DNA of 38,672 nt, taken from Eubacteriales bacterium. GTDB lineage: Bacteria > Bacillota_A > Clostridia > Christensenellales > Aristaeellaceae. The position numbers and the translations under genes were made by a program. The notes beneath the pieces were generated by a model that saw only the letters and a program-made list of their open reading frames with translations, had not been told where the DNA came from and searched no databases. This document shows, one piece after another, positions 31,226 to 38,672 of this stretch (positions are counted from its first letter, which is position 1; every line of letters starts with the position of its first letter). Location of the stretch: positions 1-38,672 of the forward strand of contig JAUMYC010000003.1 of NCBI GenBank assembly GCA_030528845.1. Direction: 5' to 3'.

Positions 31226-32173
31226 GTGATCAACACACAGCGTGTCGCTCAGGTTTTGAGCCAGAATATCGGAAAGGTGATCGTAGGCAAGCAGGACGTG
31301 GTCGAGCTTTTGTTCATCGCGCTCATCTGCAAGGGGCATGTGCTGATCGAGGACGTGCCCGGCGTGGGCAAGACGAGCCTTGCCTCCGCCATGGCCCGCT
31401 CGCTGGATTGTTCCTTCAAGCGCATCCAGTTTACGCCGGACGTCACGCCCAGCGACGTGACGGGCTTTACCATCGCCAATTTTAAGACGGGCGAGATGGA
31501 ATACCGCCCCGGCGCGGTGATGAGCCAGATCGTTCTGGCCGACGAGATCAACCGCACCTCGCCCAAGACGCAGTCCTCCTTGCTGGAGGTCATGGAAGAG
31601 GGGCAGACGACCGTAGACGGCGTGACCTACTCCATGCCGAGGCCCTTTATGGTGCTGGCCACGCAAAACCCCGTGGATTTCGTGGGCACTTATCCCCTGC
31701 CCGAGGCCCAGCTGGACCGCTTTTTCATGAAGGTGTCCATCGGCTATCCCACGGCGGACGAGGAGACGGAGATCCTCGAGCGCTATACGGACGGCACGAG
31801 GCCCATGGAAGAGCTGCGGCCCATCTGCACCGCGAGCGATATCCTGCTTTTGCAGGAGCAGCTTTCGCAGGTGCGCGCCTCGAAGGAGGTGCGCGCGTAT
31901 ATCTCCATGATCGCGGCGGCCTCGCGCAGACACAGCGCGCTGCAGCTGGGCGTTTCCACGCGCGGAGCGATCGCGCTTCTGCGCGCCGCGCAGGCGGACG
32001 CCATGCTCGACGGGCGCGATTATGTGCTGCCGGAGGACGTGCAGGACATGGCGGCGAGCGTGCTTGCGCACAGGCTGGTGCTCAGCCCGGAGGCGCGCCT
32101 GCGCAACATGACGCCGGAAAAGGTGCTGGAAAACGTGATCGCATCGGTGAAGGTGCCGGTGAAGCTGCCGTGA
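31226..32173 (+). CDS. MoxR-family AAA+ ATPase
   Basis: A 315-aa MoxR-type AAA+ ATPase, a chaperone-like ATPase that usually works with a DUF58/VWA protein and a transglutaminase-like membrane protein. The Walker A motif is GVGKTS (residues 46-51, Lys49, Thr50), Walker B is VLADEIN (Asp106-Glu107), and sensor 1 lies in FMVLATQNP. It also has RIQFTPDVTPSDVTG and the C-terminal GVSTRGAIALLRAAQA, all diagnostic. The start is GTG at 31226, eight bases after AGGAGAGAG; the frame upstream is open but passes through the terminator. The DUF58 gene overlaps its stop by four bases (GTGA), giving the classic MoxR-DUF58-transglutaminase operon. Confidence 0.94.
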   Translation: MINTQRVAQVLSQNIGKVIVGKQDVVELLFIALICKGHVLIEDVPGVGKTSLASAMARSLDCSFKRIQFTPDVTPSDVTGFTIANFKTGEMEYRPGAVMSQIVLADEINRTSPKTQSSLLEVMEEGQTTVDGVTYSMPRPFMVLATQNPVDFVGTYPLPEAQLDRFFMKVSIGYPTADEETEILERYTDGTRPMEELRPICTASDILLLQEQLSQVRASKEVRAYISMIAAASRRHSALQLGVSTRGAIALLRAAQADAMLDGRDYVLPEDVQDMAASVLAHRLVLSPEARLRNMTPEKVLENVIASVKVPVKLP

Positions 32174-33318
32174 CGGGGCGCTGCATGCTGCTGCTGGCCG
32201 CTGCTGCGGCGCTGCTGGCGGCCGGGCTTTCCACGGGCGCGCCGCTGTATTATGCGCTGGCGGCGCTTGCGGGCGCGCTGGTGCTCGTGTCGCTGGCGGC
32301 GGTGCTGCTGGCGCTGCTGAGCCTGCGCGTTCAGGCGCATATGCCCCGGCTGCACGCGCAGAGGGGCGACAAGGCCGAGGTGCGCATGCGCACGCGCCAC
32401 GCGGCGCTGCTTCCTTTGGGCGCTTTGGAGGCGACTCTTTCTACCGCGGGCGAGCCGCAGACGATCGAGATCGACCAGCGGCCGCTGAAATGGAACGCGC
32501 GCACGCTGGAGGTGGCCTGTCCGCACAGGGGCGTGTACATGGCGGGAGTGTATTCCGTCGCCGCAGAGGATGTCTTCGGCCTGTTTTCCTTCCGCAGAAA
32601 GGTGCGCGACTGCTCGTTCACGATCGAAGTGGCTCCGCGCGCGCTGCGGGCGCAGGCCATGGAGCTGGGCGCGGGCGACACGGGCCCCGAAGCGCCGAAC
32701 CGTTCCACCGAGGACGACGCCTCTCCCTCCGGCATCCGCGACTGGAAGGAAGGCGACGAGCTGAAAAAGATCCATTGGAAGCTCTCCATGCGAAAAAGAG
32801 AGCTGATGGTGCGAACATATGAAGAATCGGCCCGGCCGGATTTTTTGATCCTGACGGATCTTTCGCCCATCGGCGCGCTGCGCGCGCAGGCGCTGTGCAT
32901 CGAAGACGCCATCTGCGAGGCGGCGGCTTCGGCGGCGCGGGCGCATCTCGAGCAGGGCTACCCGGTGCGCATGCCGCTGAGCTGCTCGCAGCCCGTGGAA
33001 TGCGCGGGCCGTTCGCCGCAGGATCTGCCGCGCTTTGTCGACGCGCTGACGACCGTGCGGTTCGACTGCGCCTATCCGTTTGAGCAGCTGCTGGCGGTGG
33101 AGATGCGCCGCATGCAGCGCACGGGCGGCGCGGCGCTCATCACCTCGCGCCTGACGATGCGCACAGCGGACATTGCGATGCAGATGCGCCGCAGCGGGCT
33201 GCGGGTGCGGCTGTGCTGGGTCACGGAGAGCCGGAACGAGGCGAACGAGATCATCGCGCGGCTCTCGCTCAGCGGAGTGGAAGTGGCCCGGATCAATCCG
33301 TACGCGCAGGCGCGCTGA
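32170..33318 (+). CDS. DUF58 domain-containing membrane protein
   Basis: A 382-aa partner of MoxR ATPases. Two hydrophobic segments at the N-terminus (MLLLAAAAALLAAGLSTG and YYALAALAGALVLVSLAAVL) anchor it. Residues about 190-214 carry the DUF58 hallmark DWKEGDELKKIHWKLS followed by RKRELMVRTYEES. The C-terminal half is a VWA-like fold (DFLILTDLSP as the start of the metal-site strand). GTG at 32170 overlaps the moxR stop; an ATG five codons later is the alternative start. The role is unknown in detail; such operons are linked to cell-envelope integrity or protease regulation. Confidence 0.88.
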   Translation: MTGRCMLLLAAAAALLAAGLSTGAPLYYALAALAGALVLVSLAAVLLALLSLRVQAHMPRLHAQRGDKAEVRMRTRHAALLPLGALEATLSTAGEPQTIEIDQRPLKWNARTLEVACPHRGVYMAGVYSVAAEDVFGLFSFRRKVRDCSFTIEVAPRALRAQAMELGAGDTGPEAPNRSTEDDASPSGIRDWKEGDELKKIHWKLSMRKRELMVRTYEESARPDFLILTDLSPIGALRAQALCIEDAICEAAASAARAHLEQGYPVRMPLSCSQPVECAGRSPQDLPRFVDALTTVRFDCAYPFEQLLAVEMRRMQRTGGAALITSRLTMRTADIAMQMRRSGLRVRLCWVTESRNEANEIIARLSLSGVEVARINPYAQAR

Positions 33319-33359
33319 AGGCGCGGCCTATGTCGAAGTTTTATGACCGGGATTTAAAA

Positions 33360-33437
33360 CCCGGGCGATCCAACGCCGCGTCGCGCAGGATAAACGGCGC
33401 GCGGCGGGGGTTTATGCCCGGGCGATCCAACGCCGCG
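33360..33437 (+). repeat. 21-bp direct repeats in the DUF58-transglutaminase gap
   Basis: An identical 21-bp block beginning CCCGGGCGATCCAACGCC occurs at 33360-33380 and 33417-33437, 57 bp apart, each preceded by a TTTA-containing stretch. The 212-bp gap otherwise holds only the ribosome site of the next gene. Both copies carry CCCGGG. It may be a dispersed repeat unit inserted into the operon. Confidence 0.7.
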
Positions 33438-33530
33438 ACGTGTTGAAGAAGCTGCGTGCGGCAAATAGGGAAAACGTAAACCAAACAATGCGCCGCGGCG
33501 CGTTCGGACGCGCTGCGGGAAAGGCGGAAG

Positions 33531-35831
33531 ATGAAGAAACAGGGCGGCAAAACAGGGAATGAGCTGCGCAGAAGGCTGGCGGACCGGCTGGGCTCGGCGC
33601 TGCTGGGCGCGGCGGTCGGCGGTTCGCTGGCGATCGCGCTGCTGGGCGCGCTGGGCGTTTCTGCGGGCGCGCTGCAGGCCTACGGCACGGCGCTGGCGGT
33701 GGCTTTTGCCATTGCGGCGGCGTGCTCTTCGCCGTATCTGGCGCTGGGCGTGCTGCTGGCGGCGGGGCTGGGCGCCTTCGGGCTTTGGCGCGCGGACGCG
33801 GCCCTTTGGCACGCGGGCGAGCAGATGCTCGAGACGATGCTGAGCGAGGAGGGCGGCCTGCTGCTCGCGCTGCAGAGCCACCCCGGCTTCACAGCCGCGC
33901 TGACGAGCGCCTTTTTCGGCGCGGCGAGCTATGCGCTGGCGCGCATGCAGGGCGGCGTGTTCCCGCTGCTCGTGCTGGTGGTCGCGGTCTTCCTCGCGGC
34001 GTGGTATCTGTGCGCGGAGGTCTTTTTGCTGCCGCTGATGTGCGCGCTCTTTGCGCTGGCGGCCATGCTCGCGCGCAGCCGGGATGCGCACATGCCCTGG
34101 CGCAAGATCCTGCCCTATGCGCTGGTCGCGGCGCTCGCTGCCGGGGCGTGCGCTCCGGTGGAGAGCGTGACATGGCCGCCGATGGAGGAGGCCGCGCGCA
34201 AGGTGCGCGATCTCGTGGCGGATTATTTCTCGTTCACCTCGCCGCGCACGACCTATACCGTGGCGACGGACGGCTTTCAGCCGATGGGCGAATACCTCGG
34301 CGGGCCGGCGACGCCGCTGCCGCACGAGGTCATGGCCGTGCAGACGGAGCGTTCGCTGTATCTGCGCGGCTCCATCAAGCGCAGCTACACGGGCTATTCG
34401 TGGATCGACGACGGCGTGAACAACCGCTATCTCTACCGCGACATGACCAAGGGCGCGCTGCGAAACAGGCTCTTCTCGGCAAATTTGGACGAGCGGCTGG
34501 AGCTGGGCGGCGTGTTTGCGCCCGTCAGCGCGCAGGTGCGCTTCCTTGCGGAGGGCTCCTCCTCGCTGTTCGTGCCCGATGTCGTGCAGAATATGGAAGC
34601 GCCGCTGGAAATGGCGATCTATTTTAACGATACCGGCGAGATCTTCCTGACGAGGGATGTGCAGCCGGACGACGGCTATGCCGCCGTGGGCCTTGCGCCC
34701 GTGCACGGGGCGGAGCTGGACGCGCTGCTCAAGCAGGCCGCGCAGCTCGAGGACGAGCAGTACGATGCGATCCGCAGCGAATACACGCGCCTGCCCGAGG
34801 GGATCGACCCGGGCGTGTACGCCATTGCGCGGCAGGCCGTCGCCGGGGCGCAGACGCCCTATGAGGCGGCGTATCTGCTGTGCGAGCATCTGCGCTCCGG
34901 CGAATACGCCTATGTGCTCGACGTGGATTACCCGCCCTACGGGGGCGATTTCGTTTCTCATTTCCTGCTCGATTCCAAGCAGGGCTATTGCACCTATTTC
35001 GCCTCGGCCATGGCCGTGATGGCGCGCATGGCGGGCCTGCCCGCGCGCTATGTCGAGGGCTATGCCTTTGATCCGGACGGCGAGACCACCATCGTGACCG
35101 GCGAGGACGCGCACGCATGGGTGGAGGTGTATTTCCGCGGCGCGGGCTGGATCAGCTTTGATCCCACGCCCGGTGAGGCCGGGGGCGGCGGCCACGGAGC
35201 AGACGGCTCCGAGTCGCAGGGCGAACCGGAGAGCACTCCGCAGCCGACCGCCGAGCCCACGCAGGAGCCGAACGGCGACGCGCTGAGCGAACCCACGCCC
35301 GAGCCGGAGGCGAGCGACCTGCCCACTCCCGAGCCGGACGGCGAAGAGCTGCCCCCGCAGCAGGAGAACGAGAACCCGGACGGCGCGCAGGCGCCGCGCT
35401 GGCTCTGGAAGCTGCTGGGAGTTCTGCTGGCGCTGCTGCTGCTGGCCGCGCTCGTGCTCTGGCGAGAATGGACCACGCGCCCCGCTGCCATCGCGCAGAG
35501 GCAAAGCGACCCCGAGGAGGCGCTGATGGTGTGGTATCGCGCGATGCTGGGCGTGCTTGCGGCAAGCGGACTGGAGCCGCAGCCGGGCGAAACGCCCCTC
35601 GCCACCGCCAAAAGGCTTTCTGCCGGCGGCGGAGACTGGGCCGCCTTCGCGCAGACCTGCGAGGTCGTCGCCGTATGCCGCTACAGCGGCGCCGCGCCCA
35701 ACTCCGGCGCTGTCGATCTGGCGCACGCCGCCTACCGGAGCATGCTCAAGGCGCTGCCGAGGCGAACGCAGGCGAAATGGTTCCTGCGGCGCATGGCGCG
35801 CGGCATCGGCTCGTGGAAGCAGATCCCGTAA
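33531..35831 (+). CDS. Transglutaminase-like membrane protein with C-terminal DUF4129-like region
   Basis: A 766-aa protein. Five to six N-terminal transmembrane helices (residues about 20-210) are followed by an extracytoplasmic transglutaminase core. Its catalytic triad is visible: Cys487 ([20 protein letters not shown]), His528 ([11 protein letters not shown]) and Asp544 (ISFDPTPG). Then comes a Pro/Glu/Thr-rich stretch of about 70 residues ([12 protein letters not shown]...), another transmembrane helix ([20 protein letters not shown]) and a cytoplasmic tail resembling DUF4129 ([18 protein letters not shown]). This is the standard third member of MoxR-DUF58 operons (also called TgpA/DUF3488). 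It probably acts on cell-wall or membrane-associated proteins; the substrate is not known. A strong terminator follows. Confidence 0.92.
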   Translation: MKKQGGKTGNELRRRLADRLGSALLGAAVGGSLAIALLGALGVSAGALQAYGTALAVAFAIAAACSSPYLALGVLLAAGLGAFGLWRADAALWHAGEQMLETMLSEEGGLLLALQSHPGFTAALTSAFFGAASYALARMQGGVFPLLVLVVAVFLAAWYLCAEVFLLPLMCALFALAAMLARSRDAHMPWRKILPYALVAALAAGACAPVESVTWPPMEEAARKVRDLVADYFSFTSPRTTYTVATDGFQPMGEYLGGPATPLPHEVMAVQTERSLYLRGSIKRSYTGYSWIDDGVNNRYLYRDMTKGALRNRLFSANLDERLELGGVFAPVSAQVRFLAEGSSSLFVPDVVQNMEAPLEMAIYFNDTGEIFLTRDVQPDDGYAAVGLAPVHGAELDALLKQAAQLEDEQYDAIRSEYTRLPEGIDPGVYAIARQAVAGAQTPYEAAYLLCEHLRSGEYAYVLDVDYPPYGGDFVSHFLLDSKQGYCTYFASAMAVMARMAGLPARYVEGYAFDPDGETTIVTGEDAHAWVEVYFRGAGWISFDPTPGEAGGGGHGADGSESQGEPESTPQPTAEPTQEPNGDALSEPTPEPEASDLPTPEPDGEELPPQQENENPDGAQAPRWLWKLLGVLLALLLLAALVLWREWTTRPAAIAQRQSDPEEALMVWYRAMLGVLAASGLEPQPGETPLATAKRLSAGGGDWAAFAQTCEVVAVCRYSGAAPNSGAVDLAHAAYRSMLKALPRRTQAKWFLRRMARGIGSWKQIP

Positions 35832-35844
35832 GGAGATATTTTGC

Positions 35845-35885
35845 AGAGGCACCCTTTCCGACATGCGGAAAGGGTGCCTCTTTTT
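35845..35885 (+). terminator. Strong rho-independent terminator of the MoxR operon
   Basis: AGAGGCACCCTTTCCG (35845-35860) pairs perfectly over 16 bp with CGGAAAGGGTGCCTCT (35866-35881) around ACATG, then TTTTT. It lies 13 bp after the transglutaminase stop. Confidence 0.93.
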
Positions 35886-35936
35886 GCCGCGCAGGGCAGA
35901 GGTTTGATAAAATCCGCCCGCGTGCGCCGCAGAGTG

Positions 35937-35965
35937 TTGAAAAAGCGCGCGGCGCTTGTTATACT
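35937..35965 (+). promoter_or_regulatory. Promoter of the ABC permease-SIS operon
   Basis: TTGAAA (35937-35942), 17 bp, TATACT (35960-35965). The predicted start near 35972 is about 31 nt before the first permease ATG. Confidence 0.82.
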
Positions 35966-36002
35966 TTGCGCATAGACTGTATGCGAAAAGGGGCGGATAC
36001 GG

Positions 36003-36941
36003 ATGCGCTCGAGCAAGGCGGCGGTGAACGACCGGCGGCTCTCCCGTTATTCTTCATATAATAGAAGGGACACGGCGGCGGCATGGCTGATGCTCGCGCC
36101 CTTTCTGGTGTTTTTTGCGCTGTTTGTGCTCTATCCGCTGGTGATGACGTTTTATTACAGCGTGACCTACAACAACCTCAAGCAGACGGGCGGCTGGGCG
36201 GGGCTTGCGCATTTTAAGTATATCCTCACGCGCGACCGGCATTTCAAGATGGCGCTGAAGAACACGGCGGTGTATGCGGCGATCTCCATCGTCTCGCTGA
36301 CGGTGCTGGGTTTTCTGGCGGCGGCGGCGCTGAACCGGGCCACGCGCGCGGTGAAGGGCATGCGCATGCTGATGATCTTCCCCTATGCCACGAGCATGAC
36401 CGCCGTGGCGATGATCTGGCTGATGCTCTACGACAAGCAGCTCGGCCTGCTCAACAAGGCGCTGGCGCTCCTCGGCGCGGGCAAGGTGGGCTGGCTGGAG
36501 GACCCGGACCTTGCGCTCTATTCGCTGATCTTCGTCAATGTCTGGAAAAACATCGGCTATTGCATGCTGATCTACCTCGCGGGCATGCAGTCCGTGCCCA
36601 AAGAGCTCTATGAGGCGGCGACGGTGGACGGCGCGGGAGAGCGGCAGAAGCTTCTGCACGTCACGCTGCCGATGATCCGCCCGGTCGCGTTCTTTGTGTT
36701 CATCACGAACATGGTCGAGGCGTTCAAGACGTTCGATCAGGTGCGCATCATGACGGACGGCAACCCGCTGACGAACCGGACGACGACCGTGGTGCACCAA
36801 ATCTACCTGCGCGCGTTTGTGAACGATTACCGGCGCATCGATGAGGCCTCTGCGATGGCGGTGGTGCTGCTGGCGGCGGCGTTTTTGCTCACGCTGATCA
36901 ATTACCGCTGGAACAGGGCCATCGATTCCGACGGCCGCTGA
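36003..36941 (+). CDS. Sugar ABC transporter permease (MalF/UgpA type)
   Basis: A 312-aa inner-membrane permease of the carbohydrate CUT1 family. Six transmembrane helices are seen, starting AAAWLMLAPFLVFFALFVLYPL. The cytoplasmic EAA loop, which docks the ATPase, reads LYEAATVDGAGERQKLLHVTLPM near residue 202 (EAA...G......I/L.LP). RNLQ-free N-terminus with basic residues. The ATG at 36003 has AAGGGGC upstream. The second permease follows 19 bp later. No ATPase or binding-protein gene is in this operon: CUT1 systems often share a common MsmX-like ATPase, and the binding protein may be elsewhere (one lies at 16509-17837, opposite strand). Confidence 0.93.
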   Translation: MRSSKAAVNDRRLSRYSSYNRRDTAAAWLMLAPFLVFFALFVLYPLVMTFYYSVTYNNLKQTGGWAGLAHFKYILTRDRHFKMALKNTAVYAAISIVSLTVLGFLAAAALNRATRAVKGMRMLMIFPYATSMTAVAMIWLMLYDKQLGLLNKALALLGAGKVGWLEDPDLALYSLIFVNVWKNIGYCMLIYLAGMQSVPKELYEAATVDGAGERQKLLHVTLPMIRPVAFFVFITNMVEAFKTFDQVRIMTDGNPLTNRTTTVVHQIYLRAFVNDYRRIDEASAMAVVLLAAAFLLTLINYRWNRAIDSDGR

Positions 36942-36960
36942 AAAAGGAGGGGGAGCGACT

Positions 36961-37845
36961 TTGGGTGCGATCAGGCTTTCGCGCGGCGACAGAGCGTTCG
37001 CCGCTGCGCGCTGGGCGTTTCTCGCTGCGCTGTGCTTTGTCGTGGGCGTTCCGTTTTTGATGACGCTGTCCGTCTCGCTGCAGACCATGCCGGAGATCAA
37101 CGCCCCGCAGATCACCCTTCTGCCCGCCGAGACGCAGTGGCGCAATTATTACGACGCCATGCACAACGGCGACTGGGGCCTCTATATGAAAAACAGCATG
37201 CTGATCACGCTGATCACAGTCGTGATCTCGCTTGCGATCAACTCCATGTCCGGCTATGTGTTCGCGCGCATCCCCTTTCGGGGCTCGAACGCGCTCTTTC
37301 TGCTGATCCTCGTGGGCATGATGGTACCCGCGCAGGTCACGCTCATCCCCGTTTTTCGCATGATCGTCTCCTGGCCGCTCGCGGGCGGGAACGACCTCCT
37401 CGGCAGGGGCGGCACAGGTTTGTACAACACCTATGCGGGGCTGATCCTTCCTTATATAGCGGGCTCGTTCGGCGTGTTCCTCTGCCGCCAGTTCTACGTC
37501 GGCTTCCCCAAAGAGCTCGACGACGCGGCGCTGATCGACGGCTGCGGCCGCTTCGGCCAGTTTGTGCGCATTTATCTCCCGCTGAGCGGTCCTGTGCTGG
37601 CCAGCCTCGGCGTGCTTAAGTTCACCGGCACGTGGAACGAGTATATGTGGCCGCTCGTCATGACCAGCGGCGAGGAGCTGCGCACGGTGCAGATCGCCCT
37701 GACGATGTTCCGCGACGAGAGCGAGATCAAATGGAACCTGCTCATGGCGGCGACGATCGTGGGCAGTTTGCCGATCTATGCGGTGTTCTTCTTCGCACAG
37801 AAGCATTTTGTGTCCGGCCTGCTCGCGGGCAGCGTGAAAGGATGA
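36961..37845 (+). CDS. Sugar ABC transporter permease (MalG/UgpE type)
   Basis: A 294-aa second CUT1 permease, partner of the preceding gene. It begins SLSRGDRAFAAARWAFLAALCFVVGVPF-like (first helix after basic residues) and has an EAA loop reading FPKELDDAALIDGCGRFGQF near residues 181-200. The TTG start at 36961 is inferred from the strong AGGAGGGGG eight bases upstream and the absence of a better-placed ATG. Six helices are expected. Its stop codon overlaps the ATG of the SIS gene (ATGA at 37842-37845), so the three are a translationally coupled unit for uptake and first use of a sugar or glycerol-phosphate derivative. Confidence 0.92.
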   Translation: MGAIRLSRGDRAFAAARWAFLAALCFVVGVPFLMTLSVSLQTMPEINAPQITLLPAETQWRNYYDAMHNGDWGLYMKNSMLITLITVVISLAINSMSGYVFARIPFRGSNALFLLILVGMMVPAQVTLIPVFRMIVSWPLAGGNDLLGRGGTGLYNTYAGLILPYIAGSFGVFLCRQFYVGFPKELDDAALIDGCGRFGQFVRIYLPLSGPVLASLGVLKFTGTWNEYMWPLVMTSGEELRTVQIALTMFRDESEIKWNLLMAATIVGSLPIYAVFFFAQKHFVSGLLAGSVKG

Positions 37846-38408
37846 AATATAATATGGAAAAGTTTGTGAAACCGGCGGCGGATCTCTTAGAGGCGTGCTT
37901 TGCCTCCGGCGGCAAGCTGCTCATGTGCGGAAACGGCGGCAGCAGCGCGGACAGCGCGCATATCGTGGGCGAGCTCGTCAAGGGTTTTTGTAAAAAAAGG
38001 CCGCTTCCCGAGCAGCTGCGCGAGGCGATCGGCTGCGACCGGCTGCAGATGGGCCTGCCGGCGATCGACCTGACCGCGCAGAGCGCCGTGCTTTCGGCGA
38101 TCGCGAACGATCTGGGTGCGGAGCTGTGCTACGCGCAGCAGGTGCTGGCCTACGGCCGCCCGGGCGACGTTTTGCTGGGCATTTCGACCTCCGGCAACGC
38201 CAAAAATGTCGCAATGGCGATGAAGACCGCGCGCGCGCTCGGCATGAAGACGGTCGCGCTCACGGGCTTGGGCGGCGGAGAGATCGCCAAGAAGTGCGAT
38301 CTGTGGGTCTTTTCGCAGGAAAAGGAGACTTTTCGCGTGCAGGAGGAGCATCTTTTCTTCTATCATCGGCTTTGCATCGAGCTGGAAAATCGCTTTTTTT
38401 CGGAGTGA
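37842..38408 (+). CDS. GmhA-like SIS-domain phosphosugar isomerase
   Basis: A 188-aa SIS protein resembling sedoheptulose-7-phosphate isomerase (GmhA). Elements are MCGNGGSSADSAHIVGELVKGF (phosphosugar loop), QSAVLSAIANDLGAE, YGRPGDVLLGISTSGNAKNV (the GxSxSGN sugar-phosphate loop) and VQEEHLFFYH, matching the QExHL active-site segment. Because it is coupled to the two sugar permeases rather than to heptose genes, it may act on an imported sugar-phosphate; the substrate is not set by sequence. The ATG at 37842 overlaps the permease stop; a second in-frame ATG at 37854 is possible because the AAAGG lies too close to the first. The operon ends at 38408. Confidence 0.88.
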   Translation: MKYNMEKFVKPAADLLEACFASGGKLLMCGNGGSSADSAHIVGELVKGFCKKRPLPEQLREAIGCDRLQMGLPAIDLTAQSAVLSAIANDLGAELCYAQQVLAYGRPGDVLLGISTSGNAKNVAMAMKTARALGMKTVALTGLGGGEIAKKCDLWVFSQEKETFRVQEEHLFFYHRLCIELENRFFSE

Positions 38409-38600
38409 AGGGCGCCTCGGATTGTAAAGAAAAGAGAAAACGGTCGGTTTTGCGCGGCGAGAAAACGACGGATCGGTCGGATTTCGGCGAACGGAGAGGA
38501 AGTTTGTTCGCATTTTGCGGGAGAGAACCTTCGTTTTCCGAATTTGGCAAAGGATGCTCGTTCGTGTTTTGACAAAATGTATTCTTAACCGCCAAAAGCG

Positions 38601-38629
38601 TTGACAAAGCGTACTTCGCGTGGTATTAT
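38601..38629 (+). promoter_or_regulatory. Consensus promoter for a gene beyond the window
   Basis: TTGACA (38601-38606), exactly 17 bp, TATTAT (38624-38629). The start is near 38636. No ribosome site or reading frame follows before the window ends, so the gene it serves lies outside. The rest of 38409-38600 holds no feature I can support, apart from a second TTGACA at 38569-38574 without a matching -10. Confidence 0.78.
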
Positions 38630-38672
38630 ATACAACGTTCCGCGCGGCACGGAAGCGCAGCGGCGGAGCGAA

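Noticed and set aside
33340..33440. Possible CRISPR array
   Set aside because: Only two repeat copies with a single spacer, no cas genes and no further units.
33354..35864. 836-codon minus-strand frame opposite the transglutaminase
   Set aside because: Antisense to a protein with a complete Cys-His-Asp triad; Arg/His-rich with no domain.

Overview
The window reads as a chromosomal segment of a high-GC, anaerobic, Gram-positive gut-type Clostridia bacterium (Christensenellales/Oscillospirales-like; this is inference). The signs are a pyruvate formate-lyase operon, a Rex-type NADH sensor, lipoprotein and secreted proteins without outer-membrane features, strong AGGAGG ribosome sites, TTGACA/TATAAT promoters with 17-bp spacers, and dispersed palindromic repeats of the kind common in these genomes. 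No rRNA, tRNA, CRISPR array, transposase or phage gene was seen.

Layout. 1-1735 (minus): a cupin-like fragment cut by an in-frame TAG, REP-like hairpins and pgi. 1900-3881 (plus): a glycosylasparaginase-type Ntn hydrolase and a CBM9-like protein, from a consensus promoter divergent to that of pgi. 3882-4337: terminators and nested hairpins flanked by long inverted repeats. 4338-8792 (minus operon): family 2 glycoside hydrolase, FMN-dependent alpha-hydroxy-acid-oxidase-like protein and a TIM-barrel sugar isomerase/epimerase. 8793-9219: palindromic/MITE-like repeats and the pfl terminator. 9220-12390 (minus): pflB-pflA under a clear ZTP (pfl-motif) riboswitch with an overlapping intrinsic terminator. 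12461-13379 (plus): PIG-L/LmbE deacetylase. 13458-14719 (minus): MFS transporter. 14793-18038 (minus): a lipoprotein solute-binding protein and a membrane-anchored LuxR-type regulator.

18077-28590 (plus) is the most unusual part. Two small zinc-ribbon proteins are translationally coupled to each other and to a small exported protein. They are followed by a 1216-aa secreted multidomain protein (CxxC repeats, peptidoglycan-binding domain, DUF11-like repeats, duplicated C-terminal domain), a 1370-aa leucine-rich-repeat protein with tandem beta-type modules, and a membrane protein with N-terminal zinc ribbons. Opposite their 3' end is a 131-aa secreted protein with the cystatin hallmarks GG and QVVAG.

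29241-38408 (plus) is mostly housekeeping: Rex, MscL with a C-terminal zinc ribbon, a dCMP-deaminase-family protein, a MoxR-DUF58-transglutaminase module, and two sugar ABC permeases translationally coupled to a GmhA-like SIS isomerase. The window ends in a consensus promoter for a gene beyond the edge.

Themes: glycan and glycoside use (asparaginase, CBM9, GH2, isomerase, SBP, permeases, PIG-L, SIS), fermentative redox (PFL, Rex), and a large surface/secreted-protein locus. The best candidates for something undescribed are the zinc-ribbon/surface-protein locus with its cystatin-like neighbour and the SBP-LuxR sensor pair. The ZTP riboswitch is the most precisely supported regulatory element.
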